Positions 34,225-43,519 are shown, numbered from the stretch's first letter. The stretch is DNA of 64,000 nucleotides from Haloglomus irregulare (GCF_007421925.1 NZ_QMDX01000008.1:62001-126000), one strand, 5' to 3'. Notes: generated from the letters alone by a model not told the origin. Translations and numbers: made by a program.

Positions 34225-34746
34225 ATGTCGGGTCGAACCGACTATACGGGGTCCACGATTGCCGGGGGTGTGGTGACCACTGCCGCAGGAGTCTCGGTCC
34301 CGGCGCCCCTCATCCGGCACGTGTCGCCCGCCCCCGCACCGCTCCCGCGCCGGACCGTCGCCTTCCTGTTCGACCAGGCCGTCGTGACCGCGCTGGTCGT
34401 CGGGCCGGCGCTGGCCGCCGGCGTGATGCCGGCGGCAGTCGTCTCGCCGGGGCGGACCCGGGCGCTGCTGTTCGTGGCTGCGATGGGCGTCGCCTTCGGC
34501 TACCACTTCCTGCTGGAGTGGCGCACCGGTCGGACGCTCGGCAAGCGACTGCTTGGCCTCCGCGTCGTCGCCGCCGACGGCTCGCCGCTGGGGGCCTGGG
34601 GCTCGTTCGTGCGGAACGCGCTCCGGCTCGTCGACGGCCTGGGCTACTGGACAGTCGCGGTCGCGGTCATCGGCTACCGTGGCGACGGGAAACGTCTGGG
34701 GGACGCCCTGGGGCGGACGCTAGTGGTGGCGGCCCCCCCGGACTGA
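34225..34746 (+). CDS. RDD-family membrane protein
   Basis: This 173-residue protein has an RDD domain: the Arg in LPRRTVAFLFDQAVV, then FLLEWRTGRTLGKRLLGLRV with Asp in ADGSPLG, and three to four transmembrane helices (about 44-66, 78-96, 131-150). The function is not known; some RDD proteins act as sodium/proton antiporters. ATACTATTAG near 34199-34208 suits a promoter. It precedes the DUF4129 operon by 98 bp but that operon has its own TATA box. Confidence 0.85.
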   Translation: MSGRTDYTGSTIAGGVVTTAAGVSVPAPLIRHVSPAPAPLPRRTVAFLFDQAVVTALVVGPALAAGVMPAAVVSPGRTRALLFVAAMGVAFGYHFLLEWRTGRTLGKRLLGLRVVAADGSPLGAWGSFVRNALRLVDGLGYWTVAVAVIGYRGDGKRLGDALGRTLVVAAPPD

Positions 34747-34794
34747 CCGATGCGACCGATGGCAGCACCCGCCAGCCCGCGGTCGGGTGTCCAC

Positions 34795-34804
34795 AATACA
34801 TAAA
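34795..34804 (+). promoter_or_regulatory. TATA box of the DUF4129-DUF58 operon
   Basis: ATACATAAAC is AT-rich in a GC-rich setting, and its centre is 27-29 nt before the ATG at 34829. Transcription would start at or next to that ATG, making the four-codon ORF there leaderless. Confidence 0.55.
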
Positions 34805-34828
34805 CGGGCACTGCAAGAGAGATAGGGT

Positions 34829-34843
34829 ATGGAGGGGGCGTGA
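34829..34843 (+). CDS. possible leaderless four-codon upstream ORF
   Basis: ATGGAGGGGGCGTGA encodes Met-Glu-Gly-Ala. It contains the GGAGG ribosome binding site of the operon's first gene and ends 1 nt before that gene's GTG at 34845. If the transcript starts at the A of ATG, a ribosome would translate this first and stop directly beside the real start. It may also be chance from an SD preceded by AT. Confidence 0.35.
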   Translation: MEGA

Positions 34844-34844
34844 C

Positions 34845-36932
34845 GTGACGTCGAGCGGTCGCCGACCCGTACGAGCCCTACTGGCGGTCGCGGCCGCCTG
34901 CGCACTGGTGCTGTCGGCGGCGGTGCTCCCGCTGTTCGGCGCCGCCGCGCCGGCGGACGACGTGGCCCGCGAGGTCGGCGCCCTGGCCGGCTCCGAACGA
35001 GCGAACGCCACGACCGGGCAGGGTAGCGCGGGGCCCGCCGGGAGCGGCGGACGCGGCGGTGATGCTGCTGGCGGTGGCGGACTCGGGGACTTCGGGCTCG
35101 ACCAGTCGGGGCTGTTGAGCGGTGACGGCCCGTCGTCGCTGTTCGAGAGCCTCGCCGGCGGGGGCTCGGGTGGCAGCGGTGGGTCCGGTGCCGGCTCGGG
35201 CGGTGGTGGCGGAAGCGGCGGGTCCGGTGCCGCCGGCTCCGGCGGTGCGGTCGAATCGGGGGATAGCGGTGGTGGTGACGGCGGCGGGTTCGTCGAGGCG
35301 TTCGCGCGGCTGTTCGGCGGCGAGTCCGGCGAGCAGGCAGGTGGAAGCGACGGGAGCACCGGTGGCGAGGCCGGTGACGGGACCGACACGCCCAGCAGCC
35401 TCGTCGAGGCGATCGAACGCTCTGGCGGGCAATGCCTGGACTCGGACCCGTACGTGGTCTGCTTCCCGAACGACCCGGTTCCCGGCGGGGAGACGCGCGT
35501 CCTCGTCGTTCGCGACGGCGAGCCAGTCCCGGACGTCACGGTGACGTTCAACGGCGAGGCGGTCGGGCGGACTGACGGGGACGGGTTCGTCACCGCACGC
35601 GTCCCGTTCGTCCGCCAGCTCTCGGTCGGGGTCCGGACGCCGGCGAACGCTGTCGCCGTGCCGGGGAGCCAGTCGCTATCCGACCGGCACTACTCCCTCT
35701 CCCGGCCCGACAACGGAACGGTCAGCGTCCCGATCGACGGCGAGCTCGAACTCCGCCTCGCGGGCGACCCGGGCCCGGGCGAGACAACGACGGTACGGGT
35801 CGTGTTCGACGACACGCCGGTCCCGAACGCGACTGTCATCGTCGGCGGCGAGCGCGTCGGCGAGACCGATATCAGCGGCCAGCTCTCGGCGGTGCTCCCG
35901 GTGGCGGAGTCGATGACGGTGCGCGCCGAGCGCGGCGAGTTCGCGGCCGAGCGGTCGGTGACGCTCGCCGACATCGAGGTGTCGCTGCGCTCGGAGGTGC
36001 TTCCGGTCGGGCTCCCGGGCCGGTCCGCGACGCTCGACGTGATCGACGGCGGGTCGCCGGTGGCGAACGCGACGGTCGCGGTCGACGGCTCGGAGGCCGG
36101 CCGCACCGGGACCGACGGGACGCTGACGACGACGCTCCCGCTCGCCCCGACGGTCGACGTGACCGTCACCACCGCGGCCGGGCTGACGGTCACGCGGTCG
36201 CAGGCCGTCTTCGTGACCCCGCTGGCCGTGCTCCTCGGGCTACTCGCGCTGGCGGGTGGTCTCGGCTATCTGTACCGGGAGTCCGGGGTGTCCGGGCGCA
36301 GCCTGCCCGAGGAGCTTCGGGCGACGCTGTCGGACCTGGCGGCGGACCTGCTGTCGGGGCTCGTCGGCTTCGCCTCCGGCGCGGAGGGGACGCTCGCGGC
36401 GCTCCGCGAGCAGGTCCGGGCGACCGTCGCCGCCATCTCGGCGCCGGATGTCGACCTCGGGGCCTACGCCCGGGAGCGGCTGATCGCGCTCCGGGCCGCC
36501 CTGCTGGGGCTCCTCGCGGTCCCCGGCGAGCGGGTCCGATCGCTCCGCGAGCGCGTCACCGGGAGCAGCGACGAGGCCACGACGGCCGACGCCCCGGCGG
36601 CCGGATCGCGGTCGCTCGACTCACGGGAACGGGTCGAACGGGCCTGGGCGCGGTTCGTCGACCGACTCGGCGTCCGCCGGACACGGACGACGACGCCCGG
36701 CGAGGTCGCAGGGCGCGGGCTGGACGAGGGGTTCCCGGCGGAGCCGGTCCGGCAGTTGACGGATGCCTTCCGGGCCGTCGAGTACAGTGACGCGGACCCC
36801 GCCGACCACGCCGACCACGCCGAGCAGGCGGCGACCGAACTCGACATCGACCCGGCGGCCGCGGCGGATGCTGGCCCGGACGAGCCGGCCGGCGAGCCCG
36901 ACGCGGACGGCGAGGGGGATGCCCACCGATGA
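34845..36932 (+). CDS. DUF4129 exported/membrane protein
   Basis: This 695-residue protein starts with a Sec-type signal (VRALLAVAAACALVLSAAVL, about 8-30). A Gly/Ser-rich linker (about 45-180), two or three Ig/carboxypeptidase-like beta domains (about 195-440) and a transmembrane helix near 449-470 follow. The cytoplasmic part ends in the DUF4129 motif FPAEPVRQLTDAFRAVEYSD. The GTG start is preceded by GGAGG at a 9-nt spacing. DUF4129 proteins sit with MoxR and DUF58 genes, and are thought to work with them at the membrane. The next three genes overlap by 4 nt each. Confidence 0.85.
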   Translation: MTSSGRRPVRALLAVAAACALVLSAAVLPLFGAAAPADDVAREVGALAGSERANATTGQGSAGPAGSGGRGGDAAGGGGLGDFGLDQSGLLSGDGPSSLFESLAGGGSGGSGGSGAGSGGGGGSGGSGAAGSGGAVESGDSGGGDGGGFVEAFARLFGGESGEQAGGSDGSTGGEAGDGTDTPSSLVEAIERSGGQCLDSDPYVVCFPNDPVPGGETRVLVVRDGEPVPDVTVTFNGEAVGRTDGDGFVTARVPFVRQLSVGVRTPANAVAVPGSQSLSDRHYSLSRPDNGTVSVPIDGELELRLAGDPGPGETTTVRVVFDDTPVPNATVIVGGERVGETDISGQLSAVLPVAESMTVRAERGEFAAERSVTLADIEVSLRSEVLPVGLPGRSATLDVIDGGSPVANATVAVDGSEAGRTGTDGTLTTTLPLAPTVDVTVTTAAGLTVTRSQAVFVTPLAVLLGLLALAGGLGYLYRESGVSGRSLPEELRATLSDLAADLLSGLVGFASGAEGTLAALREQVRATVAAISAPDVDLGAYARERLIALRAALLGLLAVPGERVRSLRERVTGSSDEATTADAPAAGSRSLDSRERVERAWARFVDRLGVRRTRTTTPGEVAGRGLDEGFPAEPVRQLTDAFRAVEYSDADPADHADHAEQAATELDIDPAAAADAGPDEPAGEPDADGEGDAHR

Positions 36933-37633
36933 GCGCGGGCGACGACCTCGGTGGGGCAGGGAGGGTGGTGGCCGTCGTCGCCATGCTGGCGCTCGCGCTC
37001 GCCGTCGTCGTCGCTCTGGCGCCGGGGTCGGTCCCGCTGCCGCCGGTCGTCCTGGAGCTGCTGCGCGCGCTGCCGCCGGCCGTGGTGCTGTCCCTGCTCG
37101 TCGGCGTCGCCCTCGTGCTGCTGTTCCTCCGGTCGCGAGCGTCGCGGTCGACGACCATCGAGCCGCTGCTCCCGCGGTCGGAACCGACGGGGTGTGCGCC
37201 GCGGTTCGGCGGCCGCTTCGACGGGGACCTGGCCGCGGCCACAGACCTCGAGGCGACGCGCGAGCGCCGGCTCGACGAGCGTGAGGACGTCGAGGAGACG
37301 GTCCGGACGGCCGCCGTCGACGCGTACGCCATCGAGCACGGCGTCGACCACGAGACGGCGCGCGAGGCGGTCGAGACCGGCGCATGGACCGACGACCTCC
37401 GGGCGAGTGCGCTCGTCGGCGGCCCCGAGGCCCCGACGCCGTCGTGGGGCCAGTGGCTGTTCGACCTGCTGCGGGGCGAGAGTGCCTACCACCGTCGCGT
37501 CCGGCACGCGCTGGCCGAGACGGAACGACTGCTCGCCGACGAGCGTAACGGCGAGACGGAGGCCTCGGACGCGGGTGTCGACGGGGAGTCACCACCCACA
37601 GAGGGGGGGACCGACGGAGGTGCGGCGATATGA
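36929..37633 (+). CDS. membrane protein of the DUF58 operon (DUF7269-type)
   Basis: This 234-residue protein has two N-terminal transmembrane helices (about 11-31 and 45-66) and a soluble helical C-terminal part with Glu/Arg-rich sequence (ATRERRLDEREDVEETVRTA). From memory it resembles the haloarchaeal family DUF7269, which is always linked to DUF58 genes. It overlaps both neighbours through ATGA, so translation of the block is coupled. Its function is unknown. Confidence 0.78.
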   Translation: MSAGDDLGGAGRVVAVVAMLALALAVVVALAPGSVPLPPVVLELLRALPPAVVLSLLVGVALVLLFLRSRASRSTTIEPLLPRSEPTGCAPRFGGRFDGDLAAATDLEATRERRLDEREDVEETVRTAAVDAYAIEHGVDHETAREAVETGAWTDDLRASALVGGPEAPTPSWGQWLFDLLRGESAYHRRVRHALAETERLLADERNGETEASDAGVDGESPPTEGGTDGGAAI

Positions 37634-38976
37634 GCGCCGACCGGCTGCGACCCGGGCTGCTGGCCGCGCTCGGTGCCGGCGTGCTCGGGCTGGCCACCGG
37701 GGAGTCGACGTTCATGATCCTCGCGCTGGTGCCGCTGGCGTACGGCGTGTTCGGCTATCTCAGCGGCGCCCCGGAGCCATCGCTGCGCGTTGAGCGTTCG
37801 GTGAGCGACACCGAGCCCCGACCCGGCGACGACGTGACCGTCACGCTGGCCGTCGAGAACACCGGCGACCGGCCGCTGGCCGACCTCCGGGTCGCCGACG
37901 ACCCTCCCAACGGCGTCCCGGTCGACGGCCCGACCCAGTTGGCGACCGCGCTCCGGTCGGGGGAGACGGCCACGCTCTCGTACGACTGCAGCCTCCCGCG
38001 GGGGACCTTCGAGTTCGGCACGCCGGTCGCCCGAACCCGGACCCTGGCCGGCGCCGTCGCCACGGAGACCGAGGTCGCGGCGGCGGGGGCCGACGCGGTG
38101 ACCTGCCAGACGCTGCTCGACGCTGTCCCGCTGCAGGACCATACCATCCAGTACGTCGGGCGGACGCCCACTGATTCGGGCGGCAGCGGTGTCGAGTTCT
38201 ACGCGACCCGTGACTACCAGCCCGGCGACCCCGTCGGCCGCATCGACTGGCGCCGCTACGCCCGGACCGGCGAGCTGACGACCGTCGACCTCCGCGAGGA
38301 GCGGGCCATGACCGTCGTCTTCCTCGTCGATGACCGGCCCGACGCCCAGCGGACAGTCCCCGGCTACGGCCCCGACTCGTTGGACCTCTCGGTCTACGCG
38401 GTCTCCCGAGCGCTGCCGACGCTGCTCGACGAGAACCACCGCGTCGGGGTGAGCGTCCTCTCGAACCTGGGCGAGGGCGCTGGGGGCTACGTCGCTCCGG
38501 GCGGCGGCGGGGCGGTCCGGACCGCCAGCGAGACCGCGCTGGAGAACGCCGGCGAGGAGTCGGCCGATAGCCCCGACCGGACCGCCGCGCCCGACGGCGG
38601 GACCGACGCCGACACCGGGAACGGCTCGAGCCGCCCGGGCGAGGCGGTCGGCCAGCAGGTCGGTCGGCGGTTGGCCGAGCGGCTCCCGCCGCGGACGCAG
38701 GTGGTCTGCTGCACGCCCCTGAGCGACGACCTGGTGACGGGACTGTCGGACGCGCTGGTCCATCGCGGCCACGCCCTGACCGTGTTGTCGCCGGCGATAC
38801 GGACCGCTGTCGAGGGCGGCGACCCGTCGCTCGGCCGACGGCTCGCGACGGTCCGGCGCGAGACGCGTCGGCGCCGCCTCGTCCGACGGGAGGTGCCCGT
38901 GGTCGACTGGTCGCTGGACGCGCCGCTGGCGCTGGCCCTGGCCGACGTGTTCGGCTCGTGGGGGCGGTCGTTATGA
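37630..38976 (+). CDS. DUF58 domain protein
   Basis: This 448-residue protein has two close N-terminal transmembrane helices (about 9-45), a beta-sandwich with DDVTVTLAVENTGDRPLADL (about 55-150), and the DUF58 core with YATRDYQPGDPVGRIDWRRY near 198-217. After it, VVFLVDDRPDAQ begins a von Willebrand-like domain. In bacteria and archaea DUF58 proteins are paired with MoxR AAA+ ATPases, which are thought to act as chaperones for assembling enzyme or envelope complexes. The MoxR gene here is convergent. Confidence 0.9.
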   Translation: MSADRLRPGLLAALGAGVLGLATGESTFMILALVPLAYGVFGYLSGAPEPSLRVERSVSDTEPRPGDDVTVTLAVENTGDRPLADLRVADDPPNGVPVDGPTQLATALRSGETATLSYDCSLPRGTFEFGTPVARTRTLAGAVATETEVAAAGADAVTCQTLLDAVPLQDHTIQYVGRTPTDSGGSGVEFYATRDYQPGDPVGRIDWRRYARTGELTTVDLREERAMTVVFLVDDRPDAQRTVPGYGPDSLDLSVYAVSRALPTLLDENHRVGVSVLSNLGEGAGGYVAPGGGGAVRTASETALENAGEESADSPDRTAAPDGGTDADTGNGSSRPGEAVGQQVGRRLAERLPPRTQVVCCTPLSDDLVTGLSDALVHRGHALTVLSPAIRTAVEGGDPSLGRRLATVRRETRRRRLVRREVPVVDWSLDAPLALALADVFGSWGRSL

Positions 38977-40559
38977 CCTCGCCGCTCGCTGAGACGGAGC
39001 CCCCGTCGCGCCGGGAGCGGCTCCGCGAACGGCTCGTCGGTGCGCGCCGACGGCTCTGGCGCGTCCAGGGCACCTCGGCCGCCAGCGGCGCGGTCGCGCT
39101 GCTGGCGTCGCTGCTCGTCGGACGGCTCGTGCTGGGGCTCGGCGCGACCGTGCAGGCGCTGCTCGCCGGGGTCATCCTGGCGACCGCCGTCTACACCCTC
39201 GCGAGCGAGCGGCCGCCAGTCCAGGCGTTCGGCGCCGGCCTGCTGGTGCCGGGTGGGCTGCTCGTCGTCGCGGGCGCCGGGCTGCCGGCGAGCGTCGCGC
39301 TCGACAGCGTCGGCGGCGGGCTCGCCGCGCTCGTGACCGTGCTCGCCATCGGAACTGCCGGCTTCGTCGCGGCGCTCTCGGGGTCGACTGTCCCCGAGGA
39401 GGGGGAGTTGAGCGCGGCTACCTCGCGGGCCGCGAGCGCCTCCGTCGGGCCAGCCGTCCTGCTGGGGCTGCTCGTCCTCCCGGACCTCGGCCTGGCCCGG
39501 GCCGTGTTCGGCCTCGTCGCGGGCGCGTTCGGCACCGCGGTCGGCCACCTACTCGCCTCGCCGCCGGACCTCGCACCGGTCGTCTTCCCGGTCCTGCTGC
39601 TGGTGACCACGTTGCTCGTCGGGCGGGCGCTGCGGACGATTCCCGCCGACACGCTGGTCGCCCCGGAGCGCCGGGCGGCCGTCGTGACGCGACTCGCGGC
39701 CGCCGAGCGCGGGACGAGGTCGGTCGCGATACTCGCCCTCCTCCTCGCGGTCGGGCTCCCCGCCGTGGCACTCGCGGGAGACGGCCCGACGCTCGACGGC
39801 CTCCGCTCGACACTGCCGGCTGCCATCACCGGCCCTGTCGTCGGCACCGTCGCTGCGCCGGCACTCCGCTACCTGCTGGTGGCCCTCGCGGCCGCGGCGT
39901 TGGGCGTCACGGCGGTCTACCGGCTGTTCCGGATGGCCAGCCGCGCCAGCCCGCAGTCGCTCGCCCGGCGGGTGGCGCCACCACTCGGCGGACTGCTCGC
40001 CGCCGCGGCCGTGGCCGGACTCCTGACGGCCAGCGGCGTCGCGGACACATTCCGCGGGCGGCTCCTCGAGCTCGTGGGGGCGGGGCTGGCCGAGTCGTTC
40101 GCCGCGTTCGGCCCCTTCGCGCTCGGCGTCGTCGTCGCCGGACTCGGCCTGTTCGCCGCGTCGGCTGCGCTCCGACTGCTCGGCGGGGTCGTCATCATAA
40201 CCGGGCTGAAACGCGTGTTCGGGCCGTCGCTGGCCGGATTCGCGACGTTCGCGCTCGCGGCCGTCGCGCTGCTGGTCGGGGCCGGGGCGCTCGCCTTCGC
40301 CGTCGCGGCGCTCGCGGTCCTCGCCTGGGACCTCGGCGAGTACGGCCGCGGGCTGACCGAGGAGCTGGTTCCCGACGCTCGGACGACCCGGGCGGAGGTG
40401 ACCCACGCGAGCGGCAGCCTCGCGGTCGGCGTGCTGGCCGTCGGGGTTGCCCTCGGCGCGGGGTCACTACTGACCGGGGCCGTCGCCGTCCCCGGCGTCA
40501 CGGGGCTGATGGCGCTGGTGCTGGCGACGGGCGCAGCCCTCCTCCTGTTCAGCCTCTGA
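38973..40559 (+). CDS. polytopic membrane protein of the DUF58 operon (DUF7519-type)
   Basis: This 528-residue protein has about twelve to fourteen transmembrane helices over nearly its whole length and a short basic N-terminus (RERLRERLVGARRRLW). From memory it resembles DUF7519, the usual last gene of this haloarchaeal operon. It overlaps the DUF58 stop codon (ATGA). Its 3' end is 1 nt from that of the convergent moxR gene. The function is unknown; transport or channel activity is possible. Confidence 0.8.
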   Translation: MTSPLAETEPPSRRERLRERLVGARRRLWRVQGTSAASGAVALLASLLVGRLVLGLGATVQALLAGVILATAVYTLASERPPVQAFGAGLLVPGGLLVVAGAGLPASVALDSVGGGLAALVTVLAIGTAGFVAALSGSTVPEEGELSAATSRAASASVGPAVLLGLLVLPDLGLARAVFGLVAGAFGTAVGHLLASPPDLAPVVFPVLLLVTTLLVGRALRTIPADTLVAPERRAAVVTRLAAAERGTRSVAILALLLAVGLPAVALAGDGPTLDGLRSTLPAAITGPVVGTVAAPALRYLLVALAAAALGVTAVYRLFRMASRASPQSLARRVAPPLGGLLAAAAVAGLLTASGVADTFRGRLLELVGAGLAESFAAFGPFALGVVVAGLGLFAASAALRLLGGVVIITGLKRVFGPSLAGFATFALAAVALLVGAGALAFAVAALAVLAWDLGEYGRGLTEELVPDARTTRAEVTHASGSLAVGVLAVGVALGAGSLLTGAVAVPGVTGLMALVLATGAALLLFSL

Positions 40560-40560
40560 G

Positions 40561-41517
40561 CTACAGGTCGTCCATCGCCGGAACCGGCACCCGGTCGAGG
40601 ACGTCCGTCACGACGTCGCGCTTGTCGATGTCCCGGACCTGCGCCTCGCCCGTGAGGACCAGCCGGTGGGTCATGACCGGATAGACCACCGCGCGCACGT
40701 CGTCGGGGGCGACGAAGGAGCGCCCCTCCAGTACGGCCCGCGCCCGGGCGGCCTCGAAGAGAAGTTGGACGCCACGGGGGGAGACGCCGACCTCGACCCG
40801 GCTGTCCTGGCGGGTCGCCCGCCCGAGGTCGACGACGTACTCCCGGACGGAGTCGTGGACCTCGACGGTCTCGGGGACCGCCTGCATCGCCAGCACGGCC
40901 TCGCGCTCGGTGACGCTCGACGCGCTGGGCGCCTGGGTGTCCCGGTCGGCCCGCCGGTCGATGAGTTCGAGCTCACCGTCCCGGTCGGGATAGCCCATCG
41001 AACTCTTGACGGTGAACCGGTCGACCTGGGCCTCGGGAAGCCGGAAGGTGCCCTCCTGTTCCACGGGGTTCTGCGTCGCGATGACGAAGAACGGTTCCGG
41101 GAGGCTCCGCGTCTCCCCGTCGACGGAGACCTGGCCCTCCTCCATTGCCTCGAGCAGTGCGGCCTGGGTCTTCGGCGGCGCGCGGTTGATCTCGTCCGCG
41201 AGGACGACGTTCGCGAAGACGGGCCCCTCGGAGAACTCGAACTCGCCCGCCTGCTCGTTGTAGATGTGGGTCCCGGTGATGTCGGAGGGGAGCAGGTCCG
41301 GGGTGAACTGGATACGGTTGAACTCCAGTCCGAGCGTCGTGGCCAGGCTCCGGGCCGTCAGCGTCTTGCCGGTCCCCGGCACGTCCTCCAGCAGCACGTG
41401 TCCGTCGGCGACGACCCCCGTCAGTACCGTCTCGAAGAACGACCGCTCCCCGATGACGGTGGCCGTCAGCTCGGCCAGCACCGCGTCACACTGCGCCGCC
41501 GCGCCGTCGACTTCCAT
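40561..41517 (-). CDS. moxR: MoxR-family AAA+ ATPase
   Basis: This 318-residue AAA+ ATPase has Walker A LLEDVPGTGKTLTARSLA near 43-60, Walker B NVVLADEINRAPPKTQAALL near 107-126, the sensor FFVIATQNPVEQEGTF, and the MoxR-type lid with SPRGVQLLFEAARARAVLEG. MoxR ATPases work with DUF58/VWA proteins encoded nearby. The start at 41517 (MEVDGAAAQ) is the family-like one; longer readings are shadows. It reads toward the DUF58 operon and ends 1 nt from it. Confidence 0.94.
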   Translation of the reverse strand: MEVDGAAAQCDAVLAELTATVIGERSFFETVLTGVVADGHVLLEDVPGTGKTLTARSLATTLGLEFNRIQFTPDLLPSDITGTHIYNEQAGEFEFSEGPVFANVVLADEINRAPPKTQAALLEAMEEGQVSVDGETRSLPEPFFVIATQNPVEQEGTFRLPEAQVDRFTVKSSMGYPDRDGELELIDRRADRDTQAPSASSVTEREAVLAMQAVPETVEVHDSVREYVVDLGRATRQDSRVEVGVSPRGVQLLFEAARARAVLEGRSFVAPDDVRAVVYPVMTHRLVLTGEAQVRDIDKRDVVTDVLDRVPVPAMDDL

Positions 41518-41634
41518 GCCGGATTCGGTCGCGCCCCCCGGATATAGGTCCCGTGGCTCCCGACCACTCCACGTCTTAAACCTCCCTGCAACCCTGGCAT
41601 CACCCCTTTGTGACCGACTCCCCATCCCGTGGAC

Positions 41635-42315
41635 ATGACAGAGCGGGACGGGACCGAGCGGTTCGCGGCCGACGGCTGGCGAACGACGGCCGACCGCCCG
41701 GTCGGGAGCGACGGGGGGACCACGGCCCCGGAGGGGGGCGGCCGGAGCACGGAGCTCCCGCCGGTCGCGGAGGAGGCCGAGGGGGCCGGTGACGCCGAGG
41801 GCGGGACCGAGGACGGTCTGCTTGCGCCCCGGGGGCGCTCGCTGCTGGGGTACGTCGGCAGCGTCGTCGGCATCTTCATCGCCGCCGGGGTCGGCCTCGG
41901 ACTGGGGTCGAACTTCATCCTCGGCTTCCTCATCGAGCAGTTCGTCGAGCCCGGCACCGCGCCGACGGACAACACGCTCGTCAGCATCATGCTGCTGCAC
42001 AACGTCATCACGCCGTTCCTGGTCGGGCCGCTGATGGCGGTCGGCGCAGGGGCGCTCATCGGCCGTGCCCTCCCGGGGCGGCGCCTCACCGCGACCGCTA
42101 TCGGTGGGTCCGCCTCGCTCGTCGGCTTCTACCTGATGACCGGTCTCACGCTCTTCCTTACCATCAACGTCATCGCGCAGTACTCCACCGGCGCCGGCGG
42201 TGGCGGCGGTGGCCTGGACCAGGCGGCGCTGGGCAAGCAGATCATCGAGAGCGGCATCCCCGCGGCCGTGGTCGGGGGCATCGGCGCCTACATCGGTTCG
42301 TACCTTTCCGGCTGA
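41635..42315 (+). CDS. Gly-rich polytopic membrane protein
   Basis: This 226-residue protein has a 65-residue acidic, low-complexity N-terminus. About four transmembrane helices follow (about 70-98, 112-140, 147-178, 200-222), two with small-residue motifs (SVVGIFIAAGVGLGLGSNFI, AAVVGGIGAYIGSYLSG). No family is recognised. It is divergent from moxR with a 117-bp spacer, so it may share regulation with it. An in-frame GTG two codons upstream is an alternative start. Confidence 0.75.
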   Translation: MTERDGTERFAADGWRTTADRPVGSDGGTTAPEGGGRSTELPPVAEEAEGAGDAEGGTEDGLLAPRGRSLLGYVGSVVGIFIAAGVGLGLGSNFILGFLIEQFVEPGTAPTDNTLVSIMLLHNVITPFLVGPLMAVGAGALIGRALPGRRLTATAIGGSASLVGFYLMTGLTLFLTINVIAQYSTGAGGGGGGLDQAALGKQIIESGIPAAVVGGIGAYIGSYLSG

Positions 42316-42351
42316 TGCCCGCGACGGGCCGCTCTCCCGGGGGCCGGGTCG

Positions 42352-43014
42352 CTACTCCCGGAGCGCGCGGGGCACCACCGAGGGGATGAGCGTCGCCTGG
42401 ATGCGCCTGAGGTGTTCGCCCACGGTCGCGGTCGAGACGTCAAGCGCCTCGGCGATGGCCTCCTGGTTCGTCTGCCGTGGGGTCTCGAAGTAGCCCAGTT
42501 CGAGCGCCGTGAGCAGGATTTCCTGCTGGCGCTCGGTCAGCGCGGCGAACGGGTCCGACCGGTCCGGGTCGTAGGTCCCCATCGACTCCAGGGAGAGCGC
42601 CAGGGACTCGGGCATTCCGTCGACGACCTCGCTGATGGCGGCGTCGCTGCCGAGGACGGTCACCCGGACCCCCCCGTCGGGGAGGCACTCGATGGGGAGG
42701 TCGAGGGCGATGGGCTGGCTCCGGCCGACGGCCAACAGGTTCCGGACCGTATCGTTCGGCTCGAAGTGAACCAGCGTGATGCCGTCCGTCTCGCCGACGT
42801 AGTCGACGTCGTAGATGTCGTCGCGGGCCTCCAGCAGCCGCTTCCCCCGCTCTAACTCCCCGCGGGAGGTGTAGACGACGATACCGGTCCCGTCGTCGAG
42901 GATGTCGATCTGGCGGATCGAGAGCCGCTGGATGCCCGGCTCGGCGGCGACGGCGGCGTCCGCGGGGTGGAGCCCGCCGCGGCCGGCGCTGATGACGAAC
43001 GTCGCCTGACGCAT
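42352..43014 (-). CDS. Bat-type HTH transcriptional regulator
   Basis: This 220-residue regulator has the haloarchaeal bacterio-opsin activator layout: an N-terminal sensor-like beta domain (1-150) and a C-terminal HTH_10 domain from about 160, with LTERQQEILLTALELGYFET, PRQTNQEAIAEALDVSTATV and GEHLRRIQATL. Such proteins activate or repress nearby genes; the target and signal are unknown. The start at 43014 (MRQATFVI) is the usual N-terminus. It is divergent from the small membrane protein at 43132. Confidence 0.88.
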   Translation of the reverse strand: MRQATFVISAGRGGLHPADAAVAAEPGIQRLSIRQIDILDDGTGIVVYTSRGELERGKRLLEARDDIYDVDYVGETDGITLVHFEPNDTVRNLLAVGRSQPIALDLPIECLPDGGVRVTVLGSDAAISEVVDGMPESLALSLESMGTYDPDRSDPFAALTERQQEILLTALELGYFETPRQTNQEAIAEALDVSTATVGEHLRRIQATLIPSVVPRALRE

Positions 43015-43131
43015 ATCCCGTCCTCGGGGCCGGGTGGCATGGTCCTTTCGACGGGGCGTTCGCGCCCGGCCGCGGTCGTCGTCGCTCCGCTCCCGACACC
43101 GTTTAAGCCCCACCGGGCTGAACGGCCGCGT

Positions 43132-43464
43132 ATGGCAGACGAGAGCGATGACGAGGGAGGTATCGGCGGCAAGAAGCTGGCAGCCGGGGCGGTCGTCCTG
43201 CTGGGGGTCGCACTGCTGGTCCGCGTCCTCCGCGGCGGGGACGACGGGGCCGACGACGAGTCGTCGTCCGCCTCGGAGCCGGCGAGCGTAAGCGACGAGT
43301 CGGCCGCCTCGGAGCCGGCGGCGACAGACGCGCTCCCGGTCGACGCGGACGTGGAGTCCGCGATGGACGACATCGACATCGTCGATGCCATCTACGTCCT
43401 GGTCGCGGCGCTGAAGGCCGCCCGAGAGGAGTACCGACAGCGGACCGACGACGGCGGCGCCTGA
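43132..43464 (+). CDS. small single-pass membrane protein
   Basis: This 110-residue protein has one transmembrane helix at about 15-33 (KLAAGAVVLLGVALLVRVL), then a Ser/Glu/Asp-rich linker and a C-terminal helix (IDIVDAIYVLVAALKAAREE) that looks amphipathic. A GTTTAAG box at 43101-43107 is 27 nt before the ATG, so it is leaderless. The function is unknown. Confidence 0.78.
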   Translation: MADESDDEGGIGGKKLAAGAVVLLGVALLVRVLRGGDDGADDESSSASEPASVSDESAASEPAATDALPVDADVESAMDDIDIVDAIYVLVAALKAAREEYRQRTDDGGA

Positions 43465-43519
43465 ACCGGGCCGCCGGGAGCACCCGGACTTCTCTCCTCG
43501 AAGCCGTTCCCACCGGCCG

